Shown here: piece after piece, positions 35,543-44,457 of the stretch
How the letters are laid out: every line of letters starts with the position of its first letter
Numbering within the stretch: the first letter of the stretch is position 1
NCBI GenBank assembly: GCA_963823755.1
Contig: CAWGMP010000028.1
Coordinates: forward strand, 1-64,000
Origin: GCA-003244245 sp963823755
Lineage (GTDB): Bacteria; Actinomycetota; Actinomycetes; Mycobacteriales; Pseudonocardiaceae
Direction of reading: 5' to 3'
DNA: 64,000 nucleotides
Notes under the pieces: generated by a model
Told to the model about the DNA's origin: nothing
The model's database searches: none
What the model saw: the letters and a program-made list of their open reading frames with translations, nothing else
Translations under genes and position numbers: made by a program

Positions 35543-36879
35543 GGCACCAACCCCTGCGACTTGACCGCCTTGGCGATCTGGTCGCCCAGCAAACCCACCA
35601 CGGTGTCAGGATTGATCTTCGCCGGCGGGTTGAGCAGGTCGGAGATCACGATCGAGATGTCCTTGTAGGCCGGTGTCTCCGGCCGCACGCCGGCGCTGTT
35701 CAACGAATCCCGGATCGCCTGCCAGGACGGGTAACGTTTCTGGAATGCCGGGTCGTCATACAACGCGACGAGCGTGGGCGGCCTTGCCACGCCTACCGCG
35801 CCACGCAGCTGGTTATCCCGATTGCGCAGACACTGCACCGCCTCGAACGCCTCCGCCGGGTGCTGCGAGGTGGCACTCACCCCTAAGTTGACACCACCGA
35901 TTGTCACCCTCGCAGGCTTGGCCGCCTCGACCGAGGGGTAGGCGGCCCAACCGAACACGTCCCCGACCCGGCGGCCGGTGTCCTGGCTGGTCGGCCGCCC
36001 CCGCTGATCGATAAACGTGCCACGCCCACCGCCTGATCCCGGGGGGTACATCGAGACGTAAGTGTCCGGGTAGTTGACTTCGAACGCCGCTTTACCCGCC
36101 TCCATCGCCAACCGGCCGTCGTTCTCATTACTCACCGACAGTGACGGATCCGCAGCCCGCGAGGTGGCGACCCGCGCCATAACGCCTAAAGCCTGCCGGG
36201 CGGCATCACCTCGAGCCACCTGCACATCGCCATCGTCCGAGACGATCGAACCACCGCCACTGATAAGCAGGGTGTTGAACCACACCGTCAAACCCTCATA
36301 GCGCGCGCCCTGCACCTCGATGTAGTGCGGCAGGCCCCGCGCCGCCAAGCCCTCCGCCATCTGGATCATCTCATCCCAGGTCTTCGGCGGGTGTGGCACC
36401 AAGTCCTTGCGATACCACAGCAGCTGCGTGTTGGTGGACAGCGGTGCGGCGTACAAGGCCCCCTGATAGATCCCGGTCTCCAACGGACCCCGGAGGGTCC
36501 CCTGCTCGATCTGCTGCGCCAGCTCGGCCGGGTACGGCAAAATCCATCCGGCCTGAGCGAACTCCCCGGTCCAGATCACGTCGAGCTCCATGATGTCCAG
36601 GCCGGAATCGTGCGCGGCCAGCCGGCGCACCAGCTGCGACCGCTGATTGTCGACATCCCTACTCTGCTGGGTCCGCTGCTCGATCGTGTACCGACCACCG
36701 GAGGCCCTACTGCACTCCACCGCGGCTGCCCGGTACTCGCCCGCACCTTCGGCGCCGGTGTCGAAGGCCAGCACGACTTGCCCAGCAGCGCCAGCGCCGC
36801 AACCCACCAGCGTCGCCGCCCCCAACACGATCCCCATCGCGACCACCGCCACCCGCCACCACCAGGAGGCACCACTCAT
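35539..36879 (-). CDS. lpqY: Trehalose-binding lipoprotein, LpqY-like
   Basis: The ATG at 36879 is supported by GGGAGG upstream. About 446 residues. The signal peptide VAVVAMGIVLGAATLVGCG has lipobox LVGC. The binding-protein fold includes SQLVRRLAAHDSGLDIMELD, VIWTGEFAQAGWI and WYRKDLVPHPPKTWDEMIQM, all close to the LpqY pattern. It captures the sugar outside the membrane and delivers it to SugA/SugB. In mycobacteria the system recovers trehalose released by antigen-85 mycolyltransferases; the divergent neighbour here is an antigen-85/esterase-like protein. Confidence 0.88.
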   Translation of the reverse strand: MSGASWWWRVAVVAMGIVLGAATLVGCGAGAAGQVVLAFDTGAEGAGEYRAAAVECSRASGGRYTIEQRTQQSRDVDNQRSQLVRRLAAHDSGLDIMELDVIWTGEFAQAGWILPYPAELAQQIEQGTLRGPLETGIYQGALYAAPLSTNTQLLWYRKDLVPHPPKTWDEMIQMAEGLAARGLPHYIEVQGARYEGLTVWFNTLLISGGGSIVSDDGDVQVARGDAARQALGVMARVATSRAADPSLSVSNENDGRLAMEAGKAAFEVNYPDTYVSMYPPGSGGGRGTFIDQRGRPTSQDTGRRVGDVFGWAAYPSVEAAKPARVTIGGVNLGVSATSQHPAEAFEAVQCLRNRDNQLRGAVGVARPPTLVALYDDPAFQKRYPSWQAIRDSLNSAGVRPETPAYKDISIVISDLLNPPAKINPDTVVGLLGDQIAKAVKSQGLVP

Positions 36880-37038
36880 CCCCGCCTCCCTCCCCACCGG
36901 GCCGCACGCATAGCGGAAGTCTAGACAGGGCTCATATGAAGTCAATAGAGGGTATGCTCAACGTCGTTCGACGCGGTCCGCTGAGATCGGCGAGCTGTCG
37001 GGGGAGCGCGGCCTGAGACAGAGGGGGTCGGGAGACGT

Positions 37039-37986
37039 ATGCGGTGGCTGCGTGTGATGTCACTGGTGCTTGCCGGTGCTGTAGTCGCTGGGGGTTGTGC
37101 AGCCCCCGGCGAGTCGTCGGTGGCTGCGTCCCGTAAGGCTGTTCGCGTGGTTTCGGTGGACAAGGTCAATGCTCGGATCCGCGATGTGGTGATTGATTCG
37201 CCTGCAGTCGGTGAGGCCAGGGTACGGCTGCTATTGCCGATCGGTTTCGAGGTGGATCCGCACCGTCGCTGGCCGGTTCTCTACTTGTTACACGGAGCCG
37301 ACGATCCAGACACCTACAAGTGCTGGACTCGGTCTACCGATGTCGCCGCCTTGACGGCTGGGTTTCCGCTCTTGGTTGTGATGCCCGAGGGTGGGACGGA
37401 GGGTTACTACTCGGACTGGTTCAACGAAGGCCGCGGCGGGCCACCGGCTTGGGAGACCTTCCATCTGGTTGAGCTGCTCCAGGTGCTCGAGCGTGATTGG
37501 CGGGCTGGCGATCATCGGGCGGTGGCTGGGCTGTCCATGGGAGGGCTGGGCGCCGTGCTTTACGCCGCTCGCTCGCCGCATCTGTTCCGCGCGGCCGCCT
37601 CCTTCAGCGGAGTCCTCGACACCCTGAACACCTCGGACTGGCAGTTCCCGCCGGAAGTGTGGGGCAATCGCACCCAGCAAGCCAAGATCTGGCGCCGGCA
37701 CAATCCCACCGACCAGGCAGCGGACCTGCGGGGAATCTCGTTGTTCGTGTCTTATGGCAACGGGGATCCAGGCCCGCTGGACGTCGCGGGGACCTCCACC
37801 TCCGGTGTCGGCGGGCAGATCGAGCGGAGACTGGCGCCGGGAAACGCTGCATTCGTTCGCCGGCTGGGCGAGCTCGGCATCCCCGCGGAGGTCGACGCGT
37901 ACGGGCCCGGCATCCATAACTGGCCGTACTGGCAGCGGGAACTGCACCGTGCGTTGCCCGGCATCATGCGTGCCTTACAGACCTGA
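37039..37986 (+). CDS. Secreted alpha/beta hydrolase, antigen-85/esterase D type
   Basis: 315 residues with a lipoprotein-type signal peptide (VMSLVLAGAVVAGGC). The hydrolase domain opens with RVRLLLPIGFEVDPHRRWPV and LYLLHGADDPDTYKCW. The nucleophile Ser lies in VAGLSMGGLGA and the His in GPGIHNWPYW. LVVMPEGGTEGYYSDWF matches the antigen-85 oxyanion region. It is divergent from lpqY with 160 bases between starts. The family includes mycolyltransferases, which release trehalose, and plain esterases. The sequence does not decide between them. Confidence 0.85.
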   Translation: MRWLRVMSLVLAGAVVAGGCAAPGESSVAASRKAVRVVSVDKVNARIRDVVIDSPAVGEARVRLLLPIGFEVDPHRRWPVLYLLHGADDPDTYKCWTRSTDVAALTAGFPLLVVMPEGGTEGYYSDWFNEGRGGPPAWETFHLVELLQVLERDWRAGDHRAVAGLSMGGLGAVLYAARSPHLFRAAASFSGVLDTLNTSDWQFPPEVWGNRTQQAKIWRRHNPTDQAADLRGISLFVSYGNGDPGPLDVAGTSTSGVGGQIERRLAPGNAAFVRRLGELGIPAEVDAYGPGIHNWPYWQRELHRALPGIMRALQT

Positions 37987-38149
37987 GCCGAGCCCAAGGT
38001 GCGTCGTACGTCATCGGGCGGCAGATGAGGACCCATCGACACGCCCATGCCGAGTGGTGATGCTCGTGGTGGAGGTGGGGTTCGACTGTCCTAGCGGGCC
38101 GAACGCCACATGGTCGAGGATAAGAGAGACAAGGCGGTCGTTCACGGTC

Positions 38150-38761
38150 ATGCGTTGGCGCTTTGACGGCGAGATTGCCGCTTTCGGCACGACGACGGGG
38201 CACCGCGTCGTCGTCGGACGATGGCCGGTGTCGCCCTTCGGCCCGGTGAGCGACGTCATGCTCGAGGCGCCCGACGGCACCAGGCTGCTGATTGCTCCGA
38301 ACAACGAGGTCGCCCGTTTCGTCGCCGGCACGTACCGCTTCGATTCCGTCGAAGTCAAGCCGGTCGAGGTGATCCGTCAACCGGGGCGGTTGACAGTGGT
38401 GGCTGGGCAGCTGCAAGCCACCATGATCGTTGGGCGAAGGGGTTGGCTCGGGCTGCTGCTGCGAGCCGTGCCGCGCCCGGTGGCCACGACACCGGCCTGG
38501 GCGGCTCTCGTGGACCCACTGGTTCGGGCCATGCTCCCCGGTGTGCGCACCCGGGGTAGCGCCGGTAGTGGGCGAAGGGAGTGGTATGGAGCCTGGGACC
38601 TCCATCTGCTGGTGTCCGTGACCGCCAGCTGGCGAGGGACGGACCTCGGTGCCATGACTGACGTCTTTCCGCCCGTCCGATTCGGCTTCGGCTCGGTACC
38701 ACGCCGGCCCTCCGTCGTGCGCCTGACCACGACGGTGCTTGGCAGTTCCAGTCCCACCTGA
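38150..38761 (+). CDS. Conserved protein of unknown function
   Basis: About 203 residues. The upstream part of the open frame overlaps the hydrolase gene and is not credible, so I place the start at the ATG at 38150 (MRWRFDGEIAAFGTTTGHR). It is beta-rich with many Arg and Trp residues (LEAPDGTRLLIAPNNEVARF; GRREWYGAWDLHLLVSV). No signal peptide or catalytic motif. It resembles widespread actinobacterial hypothetical proteins that I cannot name. Confidence 0.6.
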   Translation: MRWRFDGEIAAFGTTTGHRVVVGRWPVSPFGPVSDVMLEAPDGTRLLIAPNNEVARFVAGTYRFDSVEVKPVEVIRQPGRLTVVAGQLQATMIVGRRGWLGLLLRAVPRPVATTPAWAALVDPLVRAMLPGVRTRGSAGSGRREWYGAWDLHLLVSVTASWRGTDLGAMTDVFPPVRFGFGSVPRRPSVVRLTTTVLGSSSPT

Positions 38762-38867
38762 TTCTTGACGTTGGGCTGATCGTCCTTTGCGGCCTGGGAA
38801 ACGAGGATTCCGTGGCCCGACGGAATTCAATATGGACCGACAGGCGAGTCGCGAAGGAGTGGCTGTT

Positions 38868-39716
38868 TTATAGCTTGATGGCTTTCAAGCCATAAAGCAG
38901 CGGGATACGAGGATCGGCTTGCGGTAGTCGCCACCAGCCGTTGTGTGCTGGGACCATGCGCTCCCACCGGGGCCAGGGCAAAAGCTCGGTCTCGCGCAGC
39001 CCGATGATCTGCATTCCCGCGCCGATCAGCGTGGTAACCACCTCACCGAGGCCGTGTGTCCATTCATAGGCCCGGGTGGCGTCGCGCAGCGCCGGCCCGT
39101 CGGTGTAGGTGTAGGTGGCGTCTCGCTCGACCGGGCCGCGGCCTTCAAGGTAGTCGTGGCGCAGCACCAGTTCCGGGCCGTCACCGGGCGCTGGCTTGAT
39201 CCCCAACGCGGTGAGCAGGGGATGGAACTCCACGATGTACAGCAGGCCACCGGGCCTGAGTAACTCGGCGACCACCGAAGCCCAGCGTGGGAGGTCGGGC
39301 AGGTAGCACAGCGCCCCTTTGCCGGTGTAGACCACATCGAAGCGCCGCCCACCCAGCGCGTGGACCGCGTCATACACGTTGGACCGCACGTAGTCGACGT
39401 CCACACCCGCACACCGCGCGATCCGCCGTGCCTGCTCCACAGCCTCGCGGGAAAAATCGAGCCCCACCGTCCGGGCGCCTCGATGAGCGAACGCGACCGT
39501 CTCCGTACCCAGATGACTTTGCAGGTGTACAAGGTCGCGACCGTGGAGATCCCCCAGATCCTCCCACTCAAACGGAGCGAACCATTCCGCGGGCGCCCTG
39601 CTCCCGTCCAGGCCATAGAAACGGCTAGCAACGTGGACAGGAGTCCGCGCATCCCAGTTCGCTTGGTTCACCCGCATCATCTGCTGGGCCGCGTCGTCGA
39701 CATCCACCCGACACAC
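38868..39716 (-). CDS. Class I SAM-dependent methyltransferase
   Basis: 282 residues. Motif I is HLQSHLGTETVAFAHRGAR, followed by VGLDFSREAVEQARRIA. RFDVVYTGKGALCYLPDLP gives motif II, and LRPGGLLYIVEFHP gives motif III. Around it are the extended N-terminal helix NQANWDARTPVHVASRFY and a C-terminal Trp-rich segment common in the subgroup. An internal ATG at 39680 (MMRVNQANW) fits the usual start of this subgroup better. The substrate is unknown. Confidence 0.85.
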   Translation of the reverse strand: MCRVDVDDAAQQMMRVNQANWDARTPVHVASRFYGLDGSRAPAEWFAPFEWEDLGDLHGRDLVHLQSHLGTETVAFAHRGARTVGLDFSREAVEQARRIARCAGVDVDYVRSNVYDAVHALGGRRFDVVYTGKGALCYLPDLPRWASVVAELLRPGGLLYIVEFHPLLTALGIKPAPGDGPELVLRHDYLEGRGPVERDATYTYTDGPALRDATRAYEWTHGLGEVVTTLIGAGMQIIGLRETELLPWPRWERMVPAHNGWWRLPQADPRIPLLYGLKAIKL

Positions 39717-39833
39717 CTACCACAGCACACCCATGAGGCGCCCCGTATCTGCTAAGAGTGTTGCGGCATCCGTAGAGGCATCCGTGCCCACCGTTCAGCG
39801 GGTACTGCCTACCGCCAGGAGACTCGACACGTG

Positions 39834-40355
39834 TCAGCGTCTGGCGAGCACGCGGAATGCCGTGGCCGTCGCGAGGCCGTAGACGAGATGGGCGCTGAGA
39901 TCCTTCCACAGCGTCTCCGCGTCGTATTCCCACATCGGCTTGTAGAGCTTCGCCGGCACGAGTACCGCGTAGGACTGTACCCACACTCCTGTTCCCAACA
40001 TCAGCCCATGCCAGCTGCGGCGAGCCGGGAACGAGCCGGTTACCAGGCCGAATGTGGCGCCCCACCCCACCCCGGTCGCCCCATGCACGATGGCGTTCAC
40101 CAGGCGGGCCCGCTCGGGTGGCAGCTCGCGCTGGAAAACGACCTGGATCAGGCGCCTGCCGAACTGGGCCGGGGCGGGAGCGTCGTCCCACGTGTTCAGG
40201 CCAGCCGAGGACTCCCACTCGAGGAACCCGCTGTCTCCACCGTTGCGCTGGTACCGGCGAAACCAGAGCAGATCCATCGCAATGGTGCCGACCGCTCCCG
40301 CTGCCGCACCTCGCACCACCGCGCCCAGTGGCGTCACGCAGGCCCGCTCTTTCAT
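39834..40355 (-). CDS. Membrane protein of unknown function
   Basis: Starts at the ATG at 40355 (MKERACVTPLGAVVRGAAAG); the frame upstream lies opposite the oxidoreductase promoter. About 173 residues with two or three weak membrane helices (VVRGAAAGAVGTIAMDLLWF and VNAIVHGATGVGWGATFGLV). The middle FLEWESSAGLNTWDDAPAPA is soluble. It resembles DUF1440-like membrane proteins, with low certainty. Confidence 0.55.
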   Translation of the reverse strand: MKERACVTPLGAVVRGAAAGAVGTIAMDLLWFRRYQRNGGDSGFLEWESSAGLNTWDDAPAPAQFGRRLIQVVFQRELPPERARLVNAIVHGATGVGWGATFGLVTGSFPARRSWHGLMLGTGVWVQSYAVLVPAKLYKPMWEYDAETLWKDLSAHLVYGLATATAFRVLARR

Positions 40356-40512
40356 CCTCCGAAGATAGACGGCCAGGGTGCAGGCTGGCACCTGGTGTGG
40401 GGTGTGACCCACACTGTGGCCTCGGTGGTCCAGCGGCGCGGTCCCTGGGCGGGTTCTCACCGCGGCCCCGTCTCAGCTCAGGCGAATGTACGGAGGTGTC
40501 GGCACCGTGCCC

Positions 40513-42009
40513 ATGAACCGGCGCGCGTTCCTGCATGCCGCCGGCCTTGGCGCGGCAGCAACAACGCTGGCCGGCTGCGGTGGCACGCAGATCACATCGC
40601 CTCTGCAACGCCGGCCGTCCGGGGCAGCTCACCCGCCGATCGACTTTCCGGCGTTGGCCAGGAAGCTGTCCGGCCCGTTGGTCACTCCGGACCAGCCCGG
40701 CTACGACCTGGCCCGCCGGTCGTTCAACCCGCTGTTCGACAACCGGACACCGGCCGCTGTCGCGCAGTGTCGGCGCGCCGAGGACGTGCAGGCCTGCGTG
40801 TCGGCCGCCGCGCAGGCCGGGGTGCCGATCGCGGCTCGCAGTGGTGGGCACAGCTACGCCGGCTACTCGACCCCGGACCACGCGCTGATCGTCGACCTGT
40901 CCGCCATGTCCAGCGTGCAGGTCGGCGCCAGTGGCACCGCGGTGATCGGTGCGGGCGCCCGGCTGATCGACGTCTACACCGCGCTCGCCGGTGCCGGTCG
41001 GTGCCTGCCTGCCGGCTCGTGCCCGTCGGTCGGCATAGCCGGTCTCACGCTCGGCGGCGGGATCGGCGTGCTGTCCCGCAAGTACGGCTTGACGTGCGAT
41101 CGGCTGGTGTCGGCGACCGTGGTCACGGCGGACGGCACGTCACACACGGTGTCGGCCTCGGCTGACTCGGAGCTGTTCTGGGCGCTACGAGGCGGTGGTG
41201 GTGGCAACTTCGGCATCGTCACGTCGTTCACCTTCGACACCGTGCCCGCGCCGCGGCTGAGCGTGTTCCTGCTCGATTTCCCTGCGGGCTCGGTGCCCGA
41301 CGTCCTCGGCGGCTGGCAGCAGTGGATCGTCAACATGCCGGACGAGCTGTGGTCGAAATGCAACATCATCGGCGGCAGCCCGTCGAGCTGCACCGTCATC
41401 GGCTGCCTGATCGGACCGGCAAGCGCGCTTGATCCCTTGCTCACCGATCTGATTCACCGGATCGGCAGCCAGCCGACGGTTCGCACCGTTGCTCAGTACG
41501 GCTATCTCGACGGGATGCGCTACTTCGCCGGCTGTTCGGCCGGATCGGCCGCCGAATGCCACGACCAGGCAAGTGGCAGGCACTGGAATCGCGAGGCGTT
41601 CGTGGCTTCTTCCCGGGTGCTGACCGCGCCGGTGGCCGATCCTGCCCAGATCGACTCGGTGTTCGACGGCCGGACCGTTTTTGTGATCATCGACGGGCTC
41701 GGCGGCGCGATCAGCAGAGTCACCTCGGCTGACACGGCGTTTGCGCACCGAGGGGCACTGGCCACCATGCAGATCTACTTGAGGACGTCTCCGGCCGACT
41801 GGTCAGTCGCGGCCTCGTCGGTGGCTGAGATGCGAGACCAGTTGACCCCTATCGTCGGCGGCGGCGCATACGTCAACTACGTCGATGCCGGCATGCCGAA
41901 CTGGGCGCAGGCCTACTACGGCGACAACCTGACCCGGTTGCGCCAGGTCGCGCAGCGCTATGACCCCGACCAGCTGTTCACCTTCCCCCAGGCCATCACC
42001 ACTGTGTGA
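40513..42009 (+). CDS. Secreted FAD-linked oxidase, BBE-like, bicovalent flavin
   Basis: Start at the ATG at 40513 (MNRRAFLHAAGLGAAATTLA), a Tat-type signal with a Cys that may be lipidated. The PCMH FAD-binding domain has ARSGGHSYAGYS, whose His binds FAD, and LPAGSCPSVGIAGLTLGGG, whose Cys is the second covalent link in the berberine-bridge class. The BBE C-terminal motif is YVNYVDAGMPNWAQAYYGDN. Members oxidise sugars or aromatic alcohols extracellularly, using oxygen. It is followed by the SMP-30-like gene on the same strand, so the pair may act on one sugar lactone route, which is an inference. Confidence 0.88.
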   Translation: MNRRAFLHAAGLGAAATTLAGCGGTQITSPLQRRPSGAAHPPIDFPALARKLSGPLVTPDQPGYDLARRSFNPLFDNRTPAAVAQCRRAEDVQACVSAAAQAGVPIAARSGGHSYAGYSTPDHALIVDLSAMSSVQVGASGTAVIGAGARLIDVYTALAGAGRCLPAGSCPSVGIAGLTLGGGIGVLSRKYGLTCDRLVSATVVTADGTSHTVSASADSELFWALRGGGGGNFGIVTSFTFDTVPAPRLSVFLLDFPAGSVPDVLGGWQQWIVNMPDELWSKCNIIGGSPSSCTVIGCLIGPASALDPLLTDLIHRIGSQPTVRTVAQYGYLDGMRYFAGCSAGSAAECHDQASGRHWNREAFVASSRVLTAPVADPAQIDSVFDGRTVFVIIDGLGGAISRVTSADTAFAHRGALATMQIYLRTSPADWSVAASSVAEMRDQLTPIVGGGAYVNYVDAGMPNWAQAYYGDNLTRLRQVAQRYDPDQLFTFPQAITTV

Positions 42010-42073
42010 TCGTTTGCAGTGGTCGGCGACGACCATGACCGGTACGCCGATGACCGGTATACCCTGCGCGCCC

Positions 42074-43006
42074 ATGCGGATCCCGAAACGCATCGTCCTC
42101 GCGGGTCTCGCCCTTGCGACGGCAGCACTCTGTCCGGCTTGCGAGGGCTCCTCGGGCCATTCCGACCGGACCGCAATCGACCCCCTAATGGGACGCAGCG
42201 ACGTCGAGAAGGTCCGCGGCGGGTTCACGTTCACCGAAGGTCCGGTTTGGATAGCGTCGAAAAGCCTGCTCCTCTTCTCCGACATACCGGCCGACACCAT
42301 CGATCAGTTCCAGCCACCCGCCACCCTCACCGTCTTCCGGAGGCCGAGCGGCGAAAGCAACGGACTTGGGCTCGACGCGCAGGGGTGGCTCATCGCGAGC
42401 GAGGGCGACAACCGGCGGGTATCGCGCACACTGCCCGACGGCACCGTCGTGACGGTGGCGGACCGCTGGCAGGGCAAGCGATTGAACTCGCCCAACGACA
42501 ACGTCACCCGCAGCGACGGCAACATCTACTTCACCGATCCCCCCTACGGCCTCCCCGCCGGCCAGGCACGCGAGCTCGACTTCCAGGGCGTGTTCCGGGT
42601 CGACCCGGCCGGCACGCTTCACCTCGAGTCGATGGACATGAACCGGCCCAACGGTCTGGCCCTCTCGCCGGACGGGAAGACGCTGTACGTGGACGACGAC
42701 CAAGCGGGTGGACTGGTGCGCAAGTTCCCCGTCAGGCCCGACGGCTCCCTCGGACCGCCCACATTGTTCGTGCCCGCGACCGGCGGTGGCGGCGACGGGA
42801 TGGCGATGGACGACGCGGGGAATCTCTATGTGACGACCACCGCCGGCGTGCAGGTGTACAAGCCGAACGGCATGACCTGGGGCACCATCTCCGTCCCCGA
42901 GGTGCCCTCCAACTGCACGTTCGGTGGCTCCGATCGCAAGACGCTCTACATCACGGCCCGGACATCGCTTTACCGCGTGACACTGAAGGTTCCCGGCCTG
43001 CCGTAG
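42074..43006 (+). CDS. Secreted SMP-30/gluconolactonase-like protein
   Basis: Starts at the ATG at 42074; the signal peptide is IVLAGLALATAALCPAC with a Cys at the end. The six-bladed propeller is recognisable from GFTFTEGPVWIASKSLLLFS, LLFSDIPADTI, GLDAQGWLIASEGDNRRVSR and LNSPNDNVTRSDGNIYFTDP. The metal-binding residues Glu (TEGPVW), Asn (SPNDN) and Asp (SPDGKTL) are present. The family hydrolyses sugar lactones. It follows the BBE-like oxidase directly. Confidence 0.87.
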   Translation: MRIPKRIVLAGLALATAALCPACEGSSGHSDRTAIDPLMGRSDVEKVRGGFTFTEGPVWIASKSLLLFSDIPADTIDQFQPPATLTVFRRPSGESNGLGLDAQGWLIASEGDNRRVSRTLPDGTVVTVADRWQGKRLNSPNDNVTRSDGNIYFTDPPYGLPAGQARELDFQGVFRVDPAGTLHLESMDMNRPNGLALSPDGKTLYVDDDQAGGLVRKFPVRPDGSLGPPTLFVPATGGGGDGMAMDDAGNLYVTTTAGVQVYKPNGMTWGTISVPEVPSNCTFGGSDRKTLYITARTSLYRVTLKVPGLP

Positions 43007-43237
43007 CCGCGTTAGTGGCGGCGCCACCTCTGCTTCGCCGCGAGGGGGTCGAAACCTGGGTGCACGGCGTGCGCGTGCCAGTTCAGCGAGGCGGAGTGCT
43101 CATCAGCGATCACTACTGTGAACCAGACTCCGGGTTGCGGGTACGTGCCGGTGAAAATCGATGTGTCGTCGCAGCGCGGCGCCCGAGCCATACTGTTTCG
43201 TGTTGTACAGCTTTGCTCCCACATCGGAGGTGGCGGG

Positions 43238-43522
43238 ATGCAGACGGTAGGTGTTCGTGACCTGGCCAACCGTGCGTCGGTCCTGCTCGACGAGCTGGAG
43301 CAGGGTGGGCAGCCGATCATTGTCACGCGACGCGGGCAGCCGATCGCGGTGCTCTCGGCGATCGACGCCGAGGGGTTCTACGACTACATCCTGGCCCATG
43401 CACCCGAGTTCGTCCGCGGGCGCCAGGAGGCCGACGTTCGCGCCGAGCTGGAGCGTTCCGTCGCGGATCCGGCTCGCCCTCGGGACCAGGACGGCGTGCG
43501 GTGGGGCCTACCAGCGGATTGA
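43238..43522 (+). CDS. Phd-type antitoxin without a nearby toxin
   Basis: 94 residues; the ATG at 43238 has GGAGGTG upstream. MQTVGVRDLANRASVLLDEL and IIVTRRGQPIAVLSAI form the Phd/YefM DNA-binding fold. The tail is acidic and disordered. No PIN, Doc, YoeB or RelE gene lies on either side within 1 kb, so it is an orphan antitoxin or acts on a remote toxin. Confidence 0.82.
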   Translation: MQTVGVRDLANRASVLLDELEQGGQPIIVTRRGQPIAVLSAIDAEGFYDYILAHAPEFVRGRQEADVRAELERSVADPARPRDQDGVRWGLPAD

Positions 43523-43658
43523 CGCCCCTAGTAGGCTCGCTACCAGCGCTCATGCCCCGCAGCCCGCGCAGCTCGACAAGGGAGTACGGGTCGTGTGCGG
43601 TGTCGCCCCAGACCCCGGTGACTGATCAGTGTCGGTATCGGTCCGGGGAGATCACATG

Positions 43659-44036
43659 GTGGCTAGTCACGAGGGCGCACAGCGGGAAGCTGACCCTAGC
43701 GGCGTGTCACTCATCAGCTTCAGTGCTTCCTCGAGCGTTGATGATGCGGTGGTACCCGAGACGGTCATCAACGATGATTTCGCCCAGCGGTTCCAAGCAC
43801 ACGAGCTGGACTATGTGAAGGTTCTCGCTCAATTCCGCCGGGCGGACGAGCTGGACGTCGAGGCCACGTACTACCGCCACCGGACCATCCAGGAGGAGCA
43901 GGCTCGGGGCCTTGGCTACTACTCAGGCCTGCTCCGGGCCCTGGCTACCGACCGGGTCGTGACGGCGCAGCGGCTACGGACCGGGAGTGTGCCAGGCGCT
44001 GGTGGACCGCGGGTTCACCAGCACCGCGGTGCTTGA
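43659..44036 (+). CDS. Hypothetical protein, possibly frameshifted at its 3' end
   Basis: The reading frame has moderate codon bias and a helical centre (HELDYVKVLAQFRRADELDV, then YYRHRTIQEEQARGLGYYSG). The last 15 residues (VPGAGGPRVHQHRGA) look out of frame, whereas the overlapping frame at 43987 reads better. The two may be one gene with an indel near 43985. Family unknown. Confidence 0.35.
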   Translation: MASHEGAQREADPSGVSLISFSASSSVDDAVVPETVINDDFAQRFQAHELDYVKVLAQFRRADELDVEATYYRHRTIQEEQARGLGYYSGLLRALATDRVVTAQRLRTGSVPGAGGPRVHQHRGA

Positions 44037-44361
44037 AGTGACTACCCGGCTCTGGACCACCGAACCCAAGATCATGCCTCCAACAGCTCGATCTCTCACA
44101 GCCCCGATCGGAAGGACCATCAACATGACCATGGGTGACAGGATCAAGACCCGGCAACAGCTGCTCGACGAACAAATCGACGCCGCCCATGCTCGGGCAA
44201 TCCCCGGCTACGACCGACGCGATGAGAGCGCTCGCCCTCGCCAGGCACAGGACAACACTGTCGCGAACCCGAGATACGTTCGACCTCCCGGTGAAAACGA
44301 GGCTGACGGGTCACCAGGAGTATCCGTCGCTGCAGAACCGTGTCCGGGAGGCCGAGGCTAG
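43987..44361 (+). CDS. Hypothetical protein or 3' part of the preceding gene
   Basis: GTG-start frame with good codon bias: CQALVDRGFTSTAVLEVTTR and RLWTTEPK, then a charged tail (MTMGDRIKTRQQLLDEQIDA and AHARAIPGYDRRDE). It could be two short proteins or the end of the gene at 43659. No recognised domain. Confidence 0.35.
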   Translation: MCQALVDRGFTSTAVLEVTTRLWTTEPKIMPPTARSLTAPIGRTINMTMGDRIKTRQQLLDEQIDAAHARAIPGYDRRDESARPRQAQDNTVANPRYVRPPGENEADGSPGVSVAAEPCPGGRG

Positions 44362-44457
44362 CCTTCCAGCGGGGTTCGACGCTGTCACGATGGGTGGGGT
44401 TGGGCGCCGGCAACAGCGCGCGGACTTGGGCCGCGTCGACTCCCAACCCCACCAGAA

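Noticed and set aside
39625..40881. 418-codon minus-strand frame
   Set aside because: Arg/Gly-rich shadow frame crossing two supported genes, without domain signatures.
39831..41165. 444-codon plus-strand frame
   Set aside because: It overlaps the minus-strand membrane protein gene and the BBE-like oxidase in another frame. The oxidase has clear domain motifs and this frame has none.
42019..43260. 413-codon plus-strand frame
   Set aside because: Shadow of the SMP-30-like gene in another frame; Arg/His-rich with no domain.
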